Source: CAYYNP01 sp964472545
Lineage (GTDB): Bacteria > Planctomycetota > Planctomycetia > Pirellulales > Thermoguttaceae
Reading direction: 5' to 3'
DNA length: 52,841 bases
NCBI GenBank assembly: GCA_964472545.1
Contig: CAYYNP010000029.1
Location: forward strand, 1 to 52,841
Both the position numbers and the translations under genes were made by a program. The notes under the pieces were generated by a model. That model was not told the DNA's origin, did not search any database, and was given only the letters and a program-made list of their open reading frames with translations. How positions within the stretch are numbered: position 1 is the first letter of the stretch; every line of letters starts with the position of its first letter. Shown piece after piece: positions 16,145 through 25,215 of this stretch.

Positions 16145-17557
16145 GTGAGCCCCAAAGAGGTTCTGGCGTTGTGCCGAGAGAAAGACGTCAAGGCGGTGGA
16201 CATGCGGTTCATGGACTTTCCGGGTTTGTGGCAGCACTTCACTATCCCGGTGGGCCATCTGAAAGAAGACGTATTCGAGGACGGTCTGGGATTCGACGGC
16301 TCCAGCATCCGCGGCTGGCAGGCGATCAACGAAAGCGACATGTTGGTGGTTCCCCAGCCGGAAACGGCGTCGCTGGACCCGTTCACCGAGCTGCCCACGC
16401 TCTCGATGATCTGTAACATCCAGGACCCGATCACTCGCGAAGATTACACTCGCGACCCGAGAAACGTCGCCCGCAAGGCGATCAACTATCTCAAGAGCAC
16501 GGGCATCGGCGACTCGTGCTTCATCGGTCCGGAGGCCGAGTTCTTCATTTTCGACGACGTTCGCTTCGAGCAACAGCCCAGCAGCGCGTTCTACCACATC
16601 GACAGCGTCGAAGGTCAGTGGAATCGCGGCGCCGATGAAAAGCCGAACCTTGGATACAAGCTGCGGCACAAAGAGGGCTACTTCCCGGTGCCGCCGGCCG
16701 ACCAGATGATGGACATCCGCAACGAGATGATGCAGACGATGATCGACTGCGGTCTCGACGTGGAGTGCCAACACCACGAGGTGGGCACCGCCGGCCAGGC
16801 CGAGATCGATCTGCGATTCGACACGCTGGTCGAGATGGCCGACAAGATGATGATGTACAAGTACATTGCCAAGAACGTCGCCCGGCGTCACAACAAGACG
16901 GTGACCTTCATGCCCAAGCCGATCTTCGGCGACAACGGCTCGGGCATGCACACGCACATCTCGCTCTGGAAAGACGACGAGCCGCTGTTTGCCGGCGGAG
17001 GCTACGCGGGCCTCAGCGATATGGCGCTCTACGGCATTGGCGGGCTATTGAAGCACGCCGCCGCGATCCTGGCCTTCACCAATCCCACGACCAACAGCTA
17101 CAAGCGGCTGGTGCCCGGCTTCGAGGCCCCGGTCAATTTGGCCTACTCACAGCGGAACCGCTCGGCGGCCGTGCGGATCCCGATGTATAGCGCCAACCCG
17201 AAGAGCAAGCGGCTGGAATTCCGCTGCCCCGACCCGGCCTGCAACCCGTACTTGGCGTTCTCGGCGATGTTGATGGCGGTGATCGACGGGATCCAGAACA
17301 AGATTGATCCGGGCGAGCCGCTCGACAAGGACATCTACGATCTGACGCCCGAGGAGCTTACCGACGTGCCCACCACGCCCGGCTCGCTCGACGAGGCGTT
17401 GGCGGCGTTGCGCGGCGACCACGACTTCCTGCTCCGCGGCGACGTTTTCACGCCCGATGTGGTCGACACGTGGATTTGGTACAAGACCGAGAACGAGGTC
17501 GACGCCCTGCGGCTGCGTCCGCATCCGCACGAATTTTGCATGTATTACGACATCTAG
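16145..17557 (+). CDS. glnA: Glutamine synthetase, type I
   Basis: 470 residues starting at a GTG with AAGGAG just upstream. It makes glutamine from glutamate, ammonia and ATP as a cytosolic dodecamer. Blocks: FDGSSIRGW (50-58), FIGPEAEFFIFD (126-137), the ATP-binding KPIFGDNGSGMHTHISLWK (258-276), RLVPGFEAPVNLAYSQRNRS (321-340) and the C-terminal regulatory loop DKDIYDLTPEE. Tyr398 there matches the adenylylated Tyr397 of the enterobacterial enzyme, so GSI-beta-type control by adenylyltransferase is likely. A candidate sigma-54 promoter lies upstream. A palindromic repeat follows 18 bp after the stop. Confidence 0.97.
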   Translation: MSPKEVLALCREKDVKAVDMRFMDFPGLWQHFTIPVGHLKEDVFEDGLGFDGSSIRGWQAINESDMLVVPQPETASLDPFTELPTLSMICNIQDPITREDYTRDPRNVARKAINYLKSTGIGDSCFIGPEAEFFIFDDVRFEQQPSSAFYHIDSVEGQWNRGADEKPNLGYKLRHKEGYFPVPPADQMMDIRNEMMQTMIDCGLDVECQHHEVGTAGQAEIDLRFDTLVEMADKMMMYKYIAKNVARRHNKTVTFMPKPIFGDNGSGMHTHISLWKDDEPLFAGGGYAGLSDMALYGIGGLLKHAAAILAFTNPTTNSYKRLVPGFEAPVNLAYSQRNRSAAVRIPMYSANPKSKRLEFRCPDPACNPYLAFSAMLMAVIDGIQNKIDPGEPLDKDIYDLTPEELTDVPTTPGSLDEALAALRGDHDFLLRGDVFTPDVVDTWIWYKTENEVDALRLRPHPHEFCMYYDI

Positions 17558-17574
17558 GCTCTGTCGGAAGACGG

Positions 17575-17647
17575 CATTGTAGTCATCATTGTAGTCATCT
17601 CGCTCCGCGAGATGTCACGACGTCTCGCGGAGCGAGACGACTACTAT
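17575..17647. repeat. ctcgctccgcgag hairpin repeat, copy B
   Basis: Arms 17591-17612 and 17623-17644 are complementary at 21 of 22 positions, with the perfect 14-base core ctcgctccgcgaga / tctcgcggagcgag. Each arm is itself palindromic. In front, the 12-mer cattgtagtcat is duplicated in tandem (17575-17586, 17587-17598). It lies 17 bp after the glnA stop and may act as a transcription end or an mRNA-stabilising hairpin. Confidence 0.85.
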
Positions 17648-17768
17648 CGAAGCTTGGCACGGTCCTGAGTTCCATTGCCACAAGTGGACTCCGCCCGGGA
17701 CGGCGACCTGGTCGTCGTCTCGGGCGGCAGGACCTTTTCTTACATAGTCCGTGGCCGCGAGTAGGATC

Positions 17769-17847
<79 letters not shown>

Positions 17848-18080
17848 TCGCTCCATCTGGCCTGCTGCAGAGAAGTGGCCAGCCCAGGCATTCCCCCTCC
17901 CGGCTGTGGGTCGGGGCTGCTACAATGCCTGCTTTCCGTTGGCAGACGCCCGAAAACCGGCCCGGCCCTCCATTTTCCTGAACCCGCGGCACGTTCGTGT
18001 GGTCGATACTTGGGAGATGGGACCCCGTTGCCGAAATGGGCTTACTGATAGCCACCAGACCACTCGGAGTGTGCTCCAAC

Positions 18081-20108
18081 ATGCGACAAATCCTCGTCAC
18101 CAGCGCCCTGCCTTACGCCAACGGCCATATCCACATCGGACATCTGGTCGAGTACCTGCAGACCGACATCTGGGTACGCTTCCAGAAGCTCCGCGGCCAT
18201 CGGTGCATCTATATCTGCGCCGACGACACCCACGGCACGGCGATCATGATTCGGGCGAAGCAGGAGGGTGTCGACGAGGAGACGTGGATCGCCAAGATGC
18301 AGCAGGCGCACGTCGACGACTTTGCGGCGTTCGATATCGAGTTCGACAACTACGGCAGCACGCACAGCCCGGAGAATCGTGAGTTGTGTGGCGAGTTTTG
18401 GCAGGCGATCCGTGCCGCCGACATGGTGCTCGAGCAAGAGGTCGAGCAGCTCTATGACACCGTGGAGGGCATGTTTCTGGCCGATCGGCAAGTGCGGGGG
18501 ACGTGTCCGAGGTGCAAGGCGGCCGATCAGCCTGGCGACAATTGCTCGGTCTGTGGGGCCCACTACAGCGCCAGCGATCTGATCGATCCGGTCAGTGCGC
18601 TTTCCGGTACACAGCCCGAAGTCCGCAAGCACCCGCACCTGTTCATCAACATCGAGAAACTGCACGACTTCCTGCAAGAGTGGACCCAAGGCGGCGGGCA
18701 CCTCCAGCCGGAGATTGCGAACTATCTGGCGGGCCATTTCCTGCACGAGCCGCTGCGCGACTGGGACGTCTCGCGGCCGGCCCCTTACTTCGGTTTCACG
18801 ATCCCCGATTCGCCGGAGAACTACTGGTACGTCTGGTTCGACGCACCGATCGGCTACATGGCCTCGACCCGGCAGTGGTGCGACCGCCACGGCGAGGATT
18901 TCGACGCCTGGTGGGCCGACGAGAAGACCGAGGTTCACCACTTCATCGGCAAAGACATCACCTACTTCCACACGCTCTTTTGGCCGGCGATGCTCGAGAC
19001 GTCGCGCTACAGCCTGCCGACGAAGATCCACATCCACGGCTTCTTGACCGTCGACGGCGAGAAGATGTCGAAGAGCAAGGGCACGTTCGTCCAGGCGTCG
19101 ACCTACCTGGAGCACCTCGACCCGTCGTACCTGCGATATTACTACGCCGCCAAGCTGACCTCGCGCGTGGACGACCTCGACTTGAACCTCGACGAGTTCA
19201 TCACCAAGGTCAATTCCGACATGGTCGGCAACGTGGTCAACCTGGCCAGCCGCACGGCGAAGTTTGCGGGCGCCACGGGGCTCTCGGAAACGTATCCCGA
19301 CGACGGCGGGCTGTTCGAGCAGGCGGCCACCGACGGCGATGCGATTGCCGCCGCCTACGAAGCCTGCGACTACGCCCGGGCGATCCGCCAGATCCTGGCC
19401 ACGGGCGATCGGGCCAATAAATTCGTCGAAGACAACGCGCCCTGGCTGCTGCGAAAAGACCCGGAGAAGGCCGACCGGCTGCGCGACGTGTGTACGGTGG
19501 GATTGAACCTCTTCCGACAACTTGCCGTTTATCTGGCACCCGTGCTGCCGCGACTGGCCGCACAGACCGCCGAACTGCTGGGCCAACCGATCGAGTCCTG
19601 GGAACAGTCGAAGACGCCGCTTACCGGCACGCCGGTGGGCAAGTTCAAGCACATGATGAAGCGGGTCGAACAGGCCCGGGTCGACAAGATGATCGCCGCC
19701 AGCACGGAGGCCGAACCGACTGCGGCGACAACGCCGGCCGAAGACGACGGCGCGGCGATCGCCGCCGAGCCGTTGGCCGAGACGTGTAGTTTCGACGACT
19801 TCATGAAGGTCGATCTGCGGATCGCCCGGGTGGTCGCCTCCGAAGACGTGCCCGAGGCGAGGAAGCTGCTGAAACTTACGCTGAGCCTTGGCGGCGAACA
19901 CACGCGGACCGTATTCGCCGGCATCAAGGGTGTCTACAAGCCGGAGGATCTGCTCGGCCGGCTGGTCGTCTGCGCGGCCAATCTGGCCCCGCGGAAAATG
20001 AAATTCGGCGTCAGCGAGGGTATGATTTTGGCGGCTGGCCCCGGCGGGAAGGACATCTTCATGCTCGCTGTAGACGACGGGGCCAAGCCGGGACAGCGGG
20101 TGCATTAG
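18081..20108 (+). CDS. metG: Methionyl-tRNA synthetase
   Basis: 675 residues from the ATG at 18081; the longer frame has no similarity upstream and a GGAG lies 12-15 bp before this ATG. It charges tRNA-Met with methionine using ATP. ATP-binding HIHIGH is at 16-21 and KMSKS at 328-332. The zinc knuckle Cys142-x2-Cys145...Cys155-x2-Cys158 marks the MetG1 type. An anticodon-binding helical domain follows, then an Ala/Glu-rich linker (about 540-570). The C-terminal EMAP-II-like tRNA-binding domain (VDLRIARVV...GIKGVYKPEDL...NLAPRKMKFGVSEGMIL) also mediates dimerisation. Typical full-length bacterial enzyme. Confidence 0.97.
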   Translation: MRQILVTSALPYANGHIHIGHLVEYLQTDIWVRFQKLRGHRCIYICADDTHGTAIMIRAKQEGVDEETWIAKMQQAHVDDFAAFDIEFDNYGSTHSPENRELCGEFWQAIRAADMVLEQEVEQLYDTVEGMFLADRQVRGTCPRCKAADQPGDNCSVCGAHYSASDLIDPVSALSGTQPEVRKHPHLFINIEKLHDFLQEWTQGGGHLQPEIANYLAGHFLHEPLRDWDVSRPAPYFGFTIPDSPENYWYVWFDAPIGYMASTRQWCDRHGEDFDAWWADEKTEVHHFIGKDITYFHTLFWPAMLETSRYSLPTKIHIHGFLTVDGEKMSKSKGTFVQASTYLEHLDPSYLRYYYAAKLTSRVDDLDLNLDEFITKVNSDMVGNVVNLASRTAKFAGATGLSETYPDDGGLFEQAATDGDAIAAAYEACDYARAIRQILATGDRANKFVEDNAPWLLRKDPEKADRLRDVCTVGLNLFRQLAVYLAPVLPRLAAQTAELLGQPIESWEQSKTPLTGTPVGKFKHMMKRVEQARVDKMIAASTEAEPTAATTPAEDDGAAIAAEPLAETCSFDDFMKVDLRIARVVASEDVPEARKLLKLTLSLGGEHTRTVFAGIKGVYKPEDLLGRLVVCAANLAPRKMKFGVSEGMILAAGPGGKDIFMLAVDDGAKPGQRVH

Positions 20109-20127
20109 GCGTCAAGCGTGGGCAAGA

Positions 20128-20149
20128 GGGTGGCTGGGGCAAAGCGCAC
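20128..20149. repeat. gggtggctggggc repeat, single arm
   Basis: gggtggctggggcaaa followed by gcgcac, 20 bp after the metG stop. It repeats the first 20 bases of the arm at 20219-20252, so a copy may continue across the gap. Confidence 0.7.
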
Positions 20150-20202
20150 CCCGGGCCCCCGGTAGCCCCCCCGCCAAAGACACGGGGAAAACACAGGGCC
20201 CC

Positions 20203-20212
20203 NNNNNNNNNN
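20203..20212. other. Assembly gap (10 N)
   Basis: Ten undetermined bases lie between two copies of the same repeat arm. The true length is unknown; sequence may be missing here. Confidence 0.99.
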
Positions 20213-20218
20213 GAATGG

Positions 20219-20315
20219 GGGTGGCTGGGGCAAAGCGCAGCGGTGCCCCAGGTTGCCAGCGCTCCAATGGCCTCGTGAATCCCTGGGGCACCGCTGCGCT
20301 TTGCCCCAGCCACCC
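20219..20315. repeat. gggtggctggggc repeat with perfect 34-bp arms
   Basis: Left arm 20219-20252 and right arm 20282-20315 are perfectly complementary over 34 bases (gggtggctggggcaaa... through ...gcggtgccccagg), around a 29-base spacer. Each arm holds a smaller hairpin ctggggca...tgccccag. This is the most complete copy of the family in the window. Confidence 0.88.
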
Positions 20316-20442
20316 ACGCACGACTCACCTGCCCGTCCCGCACACCTCTGTGCTCGCCGCGGCCTCTGTGGTACATTCCCGGGTATCGCCGGTCACGATC
20401 GGCCGCGAACCGCTGGGGGCTGCCGAGCCACAGGTGCTTACC

Positions 20443-20895
20443 ATGACCCGCGAGACCATCGGCCGGCCCATGGAGATCCTCCTGGTCGAGGACGACCTGG
20501 AAGACGCCGGGCTGACGATCGAGGCGTTGAAGTCGGGCGACGTGCGATGCCGGGTGAGCCTGGTTCGCGACGGCGAAGAGGCGATCGAGTTCCTCCAACG
20601 CCAAGGCAAATACGCCCGCGCGCCGCGTCCGGACCTGGTCCTGTTGGACCTCCATTTGCCCAAGAAAGACGGCCGTGAGGTGCTGGCCGAGATTCGCGCC
20701 GAGGAGTCGCTGGCCCGAATCCCCGTGGTCGTGTTGACCGCCTCGAAGACGCATCGCGAGGTCCTGCAAAGCGAGAACCTGCACGTCGAGGACTACCTGG
20801 TCAAACCGGTCGACCTCGAACAATTCATCTCCGTGGTCCGCGCGCTGCGGAAGTTCTGGCTGGCGGACGTAATCCTGCCGGATTCGTGCGACTGA
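20443..20895 (+). CDS. Single-domain response regulator (Rcp1-like)
   Basis: 150 residues from the ATG at 20443, or 141 from the ATG at 20470, which starts right at the domain (MEILLVEDDLED). The whole protein is one receiver domain: acidic pair Glu-Asp-Asp, phospho-accepting Asp in LVLLDLHLPKKDG, Thr in VVLTASKTH and Lys in DYLVKPVDLEQF. No output domain, as in the Rcp1/CheY-like regulators that shuttle phosphate from a histidine kinase, often a phytochrome-type one. No kinase gene is next to it. It converges on the PEP-CTERM gene, with only 8 bp between stops. Confidence 0.93.
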   Translation: MTRETIGRPMEILLVEDDLEDAGLTIEALKSGDVRCRVSLVRDGEEAIEFLQRQGKYARAPRPDLVLLDLHLPKKDGREVLAEIRAEESLARIPVVVLTASKTHREVLQSENLHVEDYLVKPVDLEQFISVVRALRKFWLADVILPDSCD

Positions 20896-20903
20896 TCGCC
20901 GCT

Positions 20904-21953
20904 TCAACGCTTCCGTCGGCGGCAGGCGCAGCCCGCCAACCCCGCGCCGCCGACAACCAGCAGCACGAGTACGGAAGGTTCGGGAACCTGGGCCGTGCCG
21001 CTGAGTTCCCCTTCCAGGCCGAACTGCAGGGCGAAGACTTCTTCTGACAACCCCAGATCGGGCAACGCCGCCGCGATCGGTATTGTCAGCGACGATTCGC
21101 CCGTGGCCGGATCGTAGCCGATCGTGCCGCCGGACGCCGGCGCGTTCGGCAGCCCGGCTGCCCCGGGAAGCGTGCTCAGATCGAAACGCGTGCCGATCCC
21201 CACTTCCACCTCCAAGGCGAAGAGGTTGCCCGAGGTGGTCAGACCGAGTTCCGGCATCGACGCGCTAAGCGCTTCCAGCGCCAGCGTCGTCGCCGCGAAG
21301 CTGAGCAGGTCGTCTTGCTTCAAGATGAGGGCTCCGTTGACGTCGGCGAAACCGGTGACGACGTTCAGGCCGAGGGTGGAAGCGTCGAACGTCTCGCCGT
21401 CGACCGACAGCGGCTCGGGGGCACTGAAGTCGATCACCAGGTCGCGGATCGCCACGTCGATGCTCACCGCCGAGAGCGTCCCCAGGTCGATTTCTCCCAC
21501 CGGATCGGGTAGCGGAATCGGCTGCAGGTCGATTTCGACCGGGGCGTCGAGTGTCACGCCGTAGTTGGCCGGATCGGTTCCCGCCTCGCCCTCGATCGCC
21601 GGCGCCACGCGCCGTTCGAGATTCAACAGTCCGCCACGGAGGTTCACCGCGGCCGCCGTGCCCCCGCCGGGAAACGCCAGTTGCCCGTCGGGGCCAATCC
21701 ACGGCTTGAAGTCGGCCGCCACTGTGCCGCCGTACTGAGTTGCGTCATCTGGAAACTGTTCGATGACGGTCAACTCGCCGCCGAAGACGCTGCCGGCCAC
21801 GGACAGGTCGATCGAACTGGCGTCGACGTCAATTCCATAGCCGACCGACACCGCCACGGCGGAGGTGGCCGACGACCAGACCAGCAGAAACGCCAGGCAA
21901 ACCGCGCAGAAACGCGTCGCGTGCTTGGCCCAAGGCCCCGAGAAGCGAATCAT
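20904..21953 (-). CDS. PEP-CTERM sorting-domain exported protein
   Basis: About 349 residues from the ATG at 21953, which has GGAGGC upstream and opens a signal peptide (CAVCLAFLLVWSSATSAVAV). The C-terminus is a PEP-CTERM tail: VPEPS, then the hydrophobic segment VLVLLVVGGAGLAGCA and the basic end RRRKR, recognised by an exosortase and processed during export. The body is beta-rich, low in Cys and gives no family. Repeated themes such as IDLSVAGSVFGGE, VEIDLQP and IDVAIRDLVIDFS suggest strand repeats. Its role may be cell-surface or extracellular matrix. Confidence 0.85.
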   Translation of the reverse strand: MIRFSGPWAKHATRFCAVCLAFLLVWSSATSAVAVSVGYGIDVDASSIDLSVAGSVFGGELTVIEQFPDDATQYGGTVAADFKPWIGPDGQLAFPGGGTAAAVNLRGGLLNLERRVAPAIEGEAGTDPANYGVTLDAPVEIDLQPIPLPDPVGEIDLGTLSAVSIDVAIRDLVIDFSAPEPLSVDGETFDASTLGLNVVTGFADVNGALILKQDDLLSFAATTLALEALSASMPELGLTTSGNLFALEVEVGIGTRFDLSTLPGAAGLPNAPASGGTIGYDPATGESSLTIPIAAALPDLGLSEEVFALQFGLEGELSGTAQVPEPSVLVLLVVGGAGLAGCACRRRKR

Positions 21954-22394
21954 CGTATTGCCTCCGAAATCGTTCGAGCAGCGGCGGACCTTCCCCGCCA
22001 TGGATACCCAAGGAAACTCGCTGCGGTCACGCAACGAGCGCATTACACATCACCCACAGACGATCGCAACGGATCGCTTCCGCCACGTCAGATTGGGTGT
22101 GCTAGCGCTGCCTCCGGTTTGGGAGACGGTGTGAAAACTGCCTCATAGTACAAGAGCCCTCTTCTGTTCAACCTACCAGAATTACCCAAAGCAGGCAATC
22201 CCGCAGTGCGGCCAACGACACACACATCTTCAGGGGGGATATCGAGGGGCGGCGTGTAGGCAAGAGCGTACCGATGCGCTTCGAGATCGTGGTCGATATG
22301 ACCGCGCCGTTGAACTGCTCTCAAGAGAGCAAAGCTTAGCCGTTTTGCACAGGTCCGCCCGCCGGGGCGCTTCGGCGCCATCGATCGGCGTAGC
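21954..22394. other. Intergenic region, nothing recognised
   Basis: About 440 bp upstream of the PEP-CTERM gene and downstream of the GNAT gene. A 97-codon minus-strand opening (22088-22381) has no ribosome site, no family match and lies in sequence of lower coding character. The PEP-CTERM promoter is presumably here. Confidence 0.4.
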
Positions 22395-22898
22395 CTAATC
22401 GGGGCGCGCTTCGGTGTCGAGTTCCTTGAACATTACAATGCACCCCAGTTCGAATCCATCGGGGTGACAGTACTTCGTTCGGCCGCGACGTTCAAAGCCC
22501 GCCGATTCGTAGAACGGCACTGCGTTGAGCGTTGACGACAGCGTGAGTGACCGCAGGCCTGCGCTGCGCGCAAGGTCTTCGAGCGTTGCCAGGATTCGCG
22601 AGGTAATACCGCGGCGCTGAAAGTCGGGATCGACGAAGACGGCCTCGATCCGAGAGACGTTCTGGGCCAAGAGCCCCCAGCCAATCATCTGTCGGTCGAG
22701 TTCCGCCACCACGGCGTCCAACTCGACGATCACCCGCTCGAATGCGTCCGGCATGCCGGTCTTGGCCCAGCGAGCGATCTTCTGCGCATCGTAGAAGGAC
22801 CGCGGGATCGCTTCGATCGCCCGAGTGCGGACGCGCCAGATCGACGCCGCGTCGCGTCGGGTGGCCGGGCGAAAGTGGATCGATGCCGTGTTGTCCAT
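22395..22898 (-). CDS. GNAT family N-acetyltransferase
   Basis: 167 residues. The GNAT fold is recognisable: N-terminal FRPATRRDAASIWRVRTRAI, then a central strand and acetyl-CoA pyrophosphate loop in IEAVFVDPDFQRRGITSRIL (Q-R-R-G-I-T, where the usual second Gly is Thr), and SLTLSSTLNAVPFYESAGFE near the end. This resembles the YafP/ElaA-like stand-alone acetyltransferases. Substrate unknown. No signal peptide; the gene stands alone, with long non-coding stretches on each side. Confidence 0.9.
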   Translation of the reverse strand: MDNTASIHFRPATRRDAASIWRVRTRAIEAIPRSFYDAQKIARWAKTGMPDAFERVIVELDAVVAELDRQMIGWGLLAQNVSRIEAVFVDPDFQRRGITSRILATLEDLARSAGLRSLTLSSTLNAVPFYESAGFERRGRTKYCHPDGFELGCIVMFKELDTEARPD

Positions 22899-23303
22899 TC
22901 TGACGCACTCCGGCGAGTTGCCGACTGCCTTGCTGGTGCTTTGTCAACCTTCAGTTTTGGGGGGAACATCAACGAGTTGTGTACGGGCGGTTGAACGAGG
23001 CGGCGTACTTTGGGTGAATGGATGCTCTCGAGAACGTCAATCCCAAGGAGTACGCCACCGTGGCCGAGAGTCCCATAGCGCCGTTGGCATTTCCAGAGTC
23101 GGCGGCGAAACGCCACCACGCTCGCAAGCAGTTGGCGGCAAGGAACTTCAGCCTCCCGCGCCAAACGTGTTCGCTGGCTGCCTTTGACTTCGGTGGGCCG
23201 ACCGATGTACGCCGATGGTCGTCAAGCTCGGGCCGCGGGCCCTGCAACTGGAGGCTGCCGGGCGGTTTGGGTTCGCCGACTCTCGATAGCATTGACGGCC
23301 CGC
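22899..23303. other. Intergenic region, nothing recognised
   Basis: About 405 bp between the GNAT gene start and the porin gene end. Short overlapping frames on both strands show no family signal, ribosome site or repeat I could identify. Confidence 0.4.
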
Positions 23304-24866
23304 CTAGAACCGATAGATCAGATCGCAAGCCAACACCGTCTGGTCGCCGCGGCGGCCGTCGGCGTATGGGGTGTAGCCGGCCGTGTCGACGCGGTCGACG
23401 CGGACCTCGGGACGCACGGTAACGTGGTCGTTGGGCGTGTAGTTCAGCCCCACCGTCCAGGCCATGTAGTCGCCGCGGTGACGGCCGGGATCGACCCGCA
23501 TGCCGTCTTCGTCCCAGAACCACTCGTAGCGCAGGCCGGCTTTCCAGCAAGGATTGATCGTGTAGAAGAGGTACTGGTTCAAGCCGTACCACTTGGCGTC
23601 GTTGCTGTCGACGCCGCCGCGTTCGTCGACGGCGTAGTCCCACTGGGCCACGTATTGCAGCCGCCGGCTGAGGCGTTGCTGCACGACCAGACTCCAGGCG
23701 GTGAGCAGATCGGTGCTGCCCGGCGGCTCGTCGCGTTCGCGGCCCAGGTGCATCGCAAAGGCGATCGCCGTGCGGCCGTCGCAGCTTGTCCAATCGGCAC
23801 CGGCCAAGGCGGCGAAATCGTTGTTGTTGTCTTCCCAATTATCCCAGCCGCGGGTGATGCCGCCGTGAAACGTGATGGTTCCGAGCTTGGCGGAGCAGAG
23901 CGCGCCGGTGTGCGTAAACGGCTCGCCGTAGAGCATGGAGTAGCTGTGGGAGTAGAAGAAGTTGTCGACTGCCGGCACGCCTTCGTAGCCCAGCAGCGTG
24001 TAGAAGCGGCCGATCTTGGCCGAGAGACCGTTGCGCCAAGGGCTGGCGATTTCCAAATACGCCTGCGGCATCGTCAGGCCGTATCGCCGCGAATTCCACT
24101 TGGGCGAAAAGTCGCCGTCGCTCTCCAGGCCGCGGGCGGTGGTAAACGCCGAATCGGTCCCGTAGAGCAAGTCGACCCGCCCGCCGACGTCCCAACAGTA
24201 GCCGTCGCTGTCGGCCGCGCGTTCCAGCAACAGGTAGAACTGGTTCATCTGGTAGTCGTTCGACCGATCGTTGAAGGCCACCGGGTAGTTCGACCGGTTG
24301 CGCGGGCTGTGGGTGTTCAGCGTCGCGCCCTGGGCGATCCAACTCTCGAAACAGATGCTCCGCCACCATGGCTGGCCACACCTGCCGATCAGACCGTCGC
24401 ACCCGTCGCATTGGCCGCACCCGCCACACGCCGACTCGGAGCACCCGCCGCAAGAGAACTCGTTGAGAAACTCCAGTTCGTCTTCCTCGCGAAACGGCGA
24501 CCCCTCATCCTCGAAGGGGCCGTCGGCGCCGGCAGCCGGATCGTCGTCGGCCGGCGACGGCACTTCATCCGCGCCGACGTCGTCGGGCAGCATGCCCGGC
24601 GGCAGCATGCCGGGCGGAATAGCGCCCGGCTCCGGGGCCGGCGCAACGGCCGGCGCGTCTTCGCGAAACAACTCGAGCTGCTGCAGCGCCGCCGCTACGA
24701 CGCGAGCGTCGTTTGAGCGTCGCATGGACGTCTCGGCGGAAAACTCTTGCTCCACGGCGCTCGCGTGGACGACTGCCGTCTCGTCGGTCACCCAGGCAAC
24801 GGCGGCCGTTTCCGGGGGTGAACTGCCAACGATCAACAAAACCAGCATACCGGCGGGGCCTATCAT
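23304..24866 (-). CDS. Outer-membrane beta-barrel porin, BBP2 family
   Basis: About 520 residues from the ATG at 24866 (GGAGGT upstream) with a signal-like start (MIGPAGMLVLLIVGSS). After a Pro/Ala/Glu linker and a Met/Pro-Gly repeat (PGMLPPGMLP) comes a cysteine-rich patch (CGGCSESACGGCGQCDGCDG). Then follows the barrel, with the family-diagnostic segment KIGRFYTLLGYEGVPAVDNF followed by SHSYSMLYGEPFTHTG. Alternating strands run to the terminal aromatic residue (LACDLIYRF). These BBP2 (OmpL-like, PF07642) proteins are common in planctomycetes and probably form outer-membrane channels; solute unknown. The Cys patch, at roughly residues 148-173, is unusual for a porin. Confidence 0.85.
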   Translation of the reverse strand: MIGPAGMLVLLIVGSSPPETAAVAWVTDETAVVHASAVEQEFSAETSMRRSNDARVVAAALQQLELFREDAPAVAPAPEPGAIPPGMLPPGMLPDDVGADEVPSPADDDPAAGADGPFEDEGSPFREEDELEFLNEFSCGGCSESACGGCGQCDGCDGLIGRCGQPWWRSICFESWIAQGATLNTHSPRNRSNYPVAFNDRSNDYQMNQFYLLLERAADSDGYCWDVGGRVDLLYGTDSAFTTARGLESDGDFSPKWNSRRYGLTMPQAYLEIASPWRNGLSAKIGRFYTLLGYEGVPAVDNFFYSHSYSMLYGEPFTHTGALCSAKLGTITFHGGITRGWDNWEDNNNDFAALAGADWTSCDGRTAIAFAMHLGRERDEPPGSTDLLTAWSLVVQQRLSRRLQYVAQWDYAVDERGGVDSNDAKWYGLNQYLFYTINPCWKAGLRYEWFWDEDGMRVDPGRHRGDYMAWTVGLNYTPNDHVTVRPEVRVDRVDTAGYTPYADGRRGDQTVLACDLIYRF

Positions 24867-25215
24867 ATCCACCTCCGTGTGGAATCCTACGGGCTTACAC
24901 GCGCGCCTCGGGCGCACGTCAACACACCATCGGAGGGAGCAGACGGCCCGAACAGAACGCTCGCGGCCGCCCGGCGTGGCGTCCGGCCTGTAGTCCGGCC
25001 GATCCGCACGCCGCGGGTCGAATTTCGCGCGGGCACATTGGCCCGATACCCGAAGCGCCGGCCTCGAATATCCCCCCTCACAACTTACTTCGGCGTTCCG
25101 ATTCTGGGACTATTTGCTTTTTGGGCAAAACTTGCCGGATATTTCGGTGGCAGCGGCTTTGTGGGTGGCAGCAATTCTGCGGGATCTGCGGAACCCCTTG
25201 GAAGACAACCGCCAG
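24867..25215. other. Intergenic region upstream of the porin gene
   Basis: About 349 bp between the porin start and the pseI stop, both minus strand. It should hold the porin promoter and the pse operon 3' end, but no hairpin with a T-run or clear promoter boxes were found. Confidence 0.4.

Larger units (their letters stand above)
20109..20442. other. Repeat-rich region around an assembly gap
   Basis: Downstream of metG lie a partial repeat at 20128-20149, the N gap at 20203-20212 and the perfect inverted repeat at 20219-20315. No gene is seen. Repeats of this kind flanking the Ns probably caused the break in assembly. Confidence 0.6.

Noticed and set aside
22088..22381. 97-codon minus-strand frame as a gene
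   Set aside because: No ribosome site or family match, and the encoded sequence looks non-coding.
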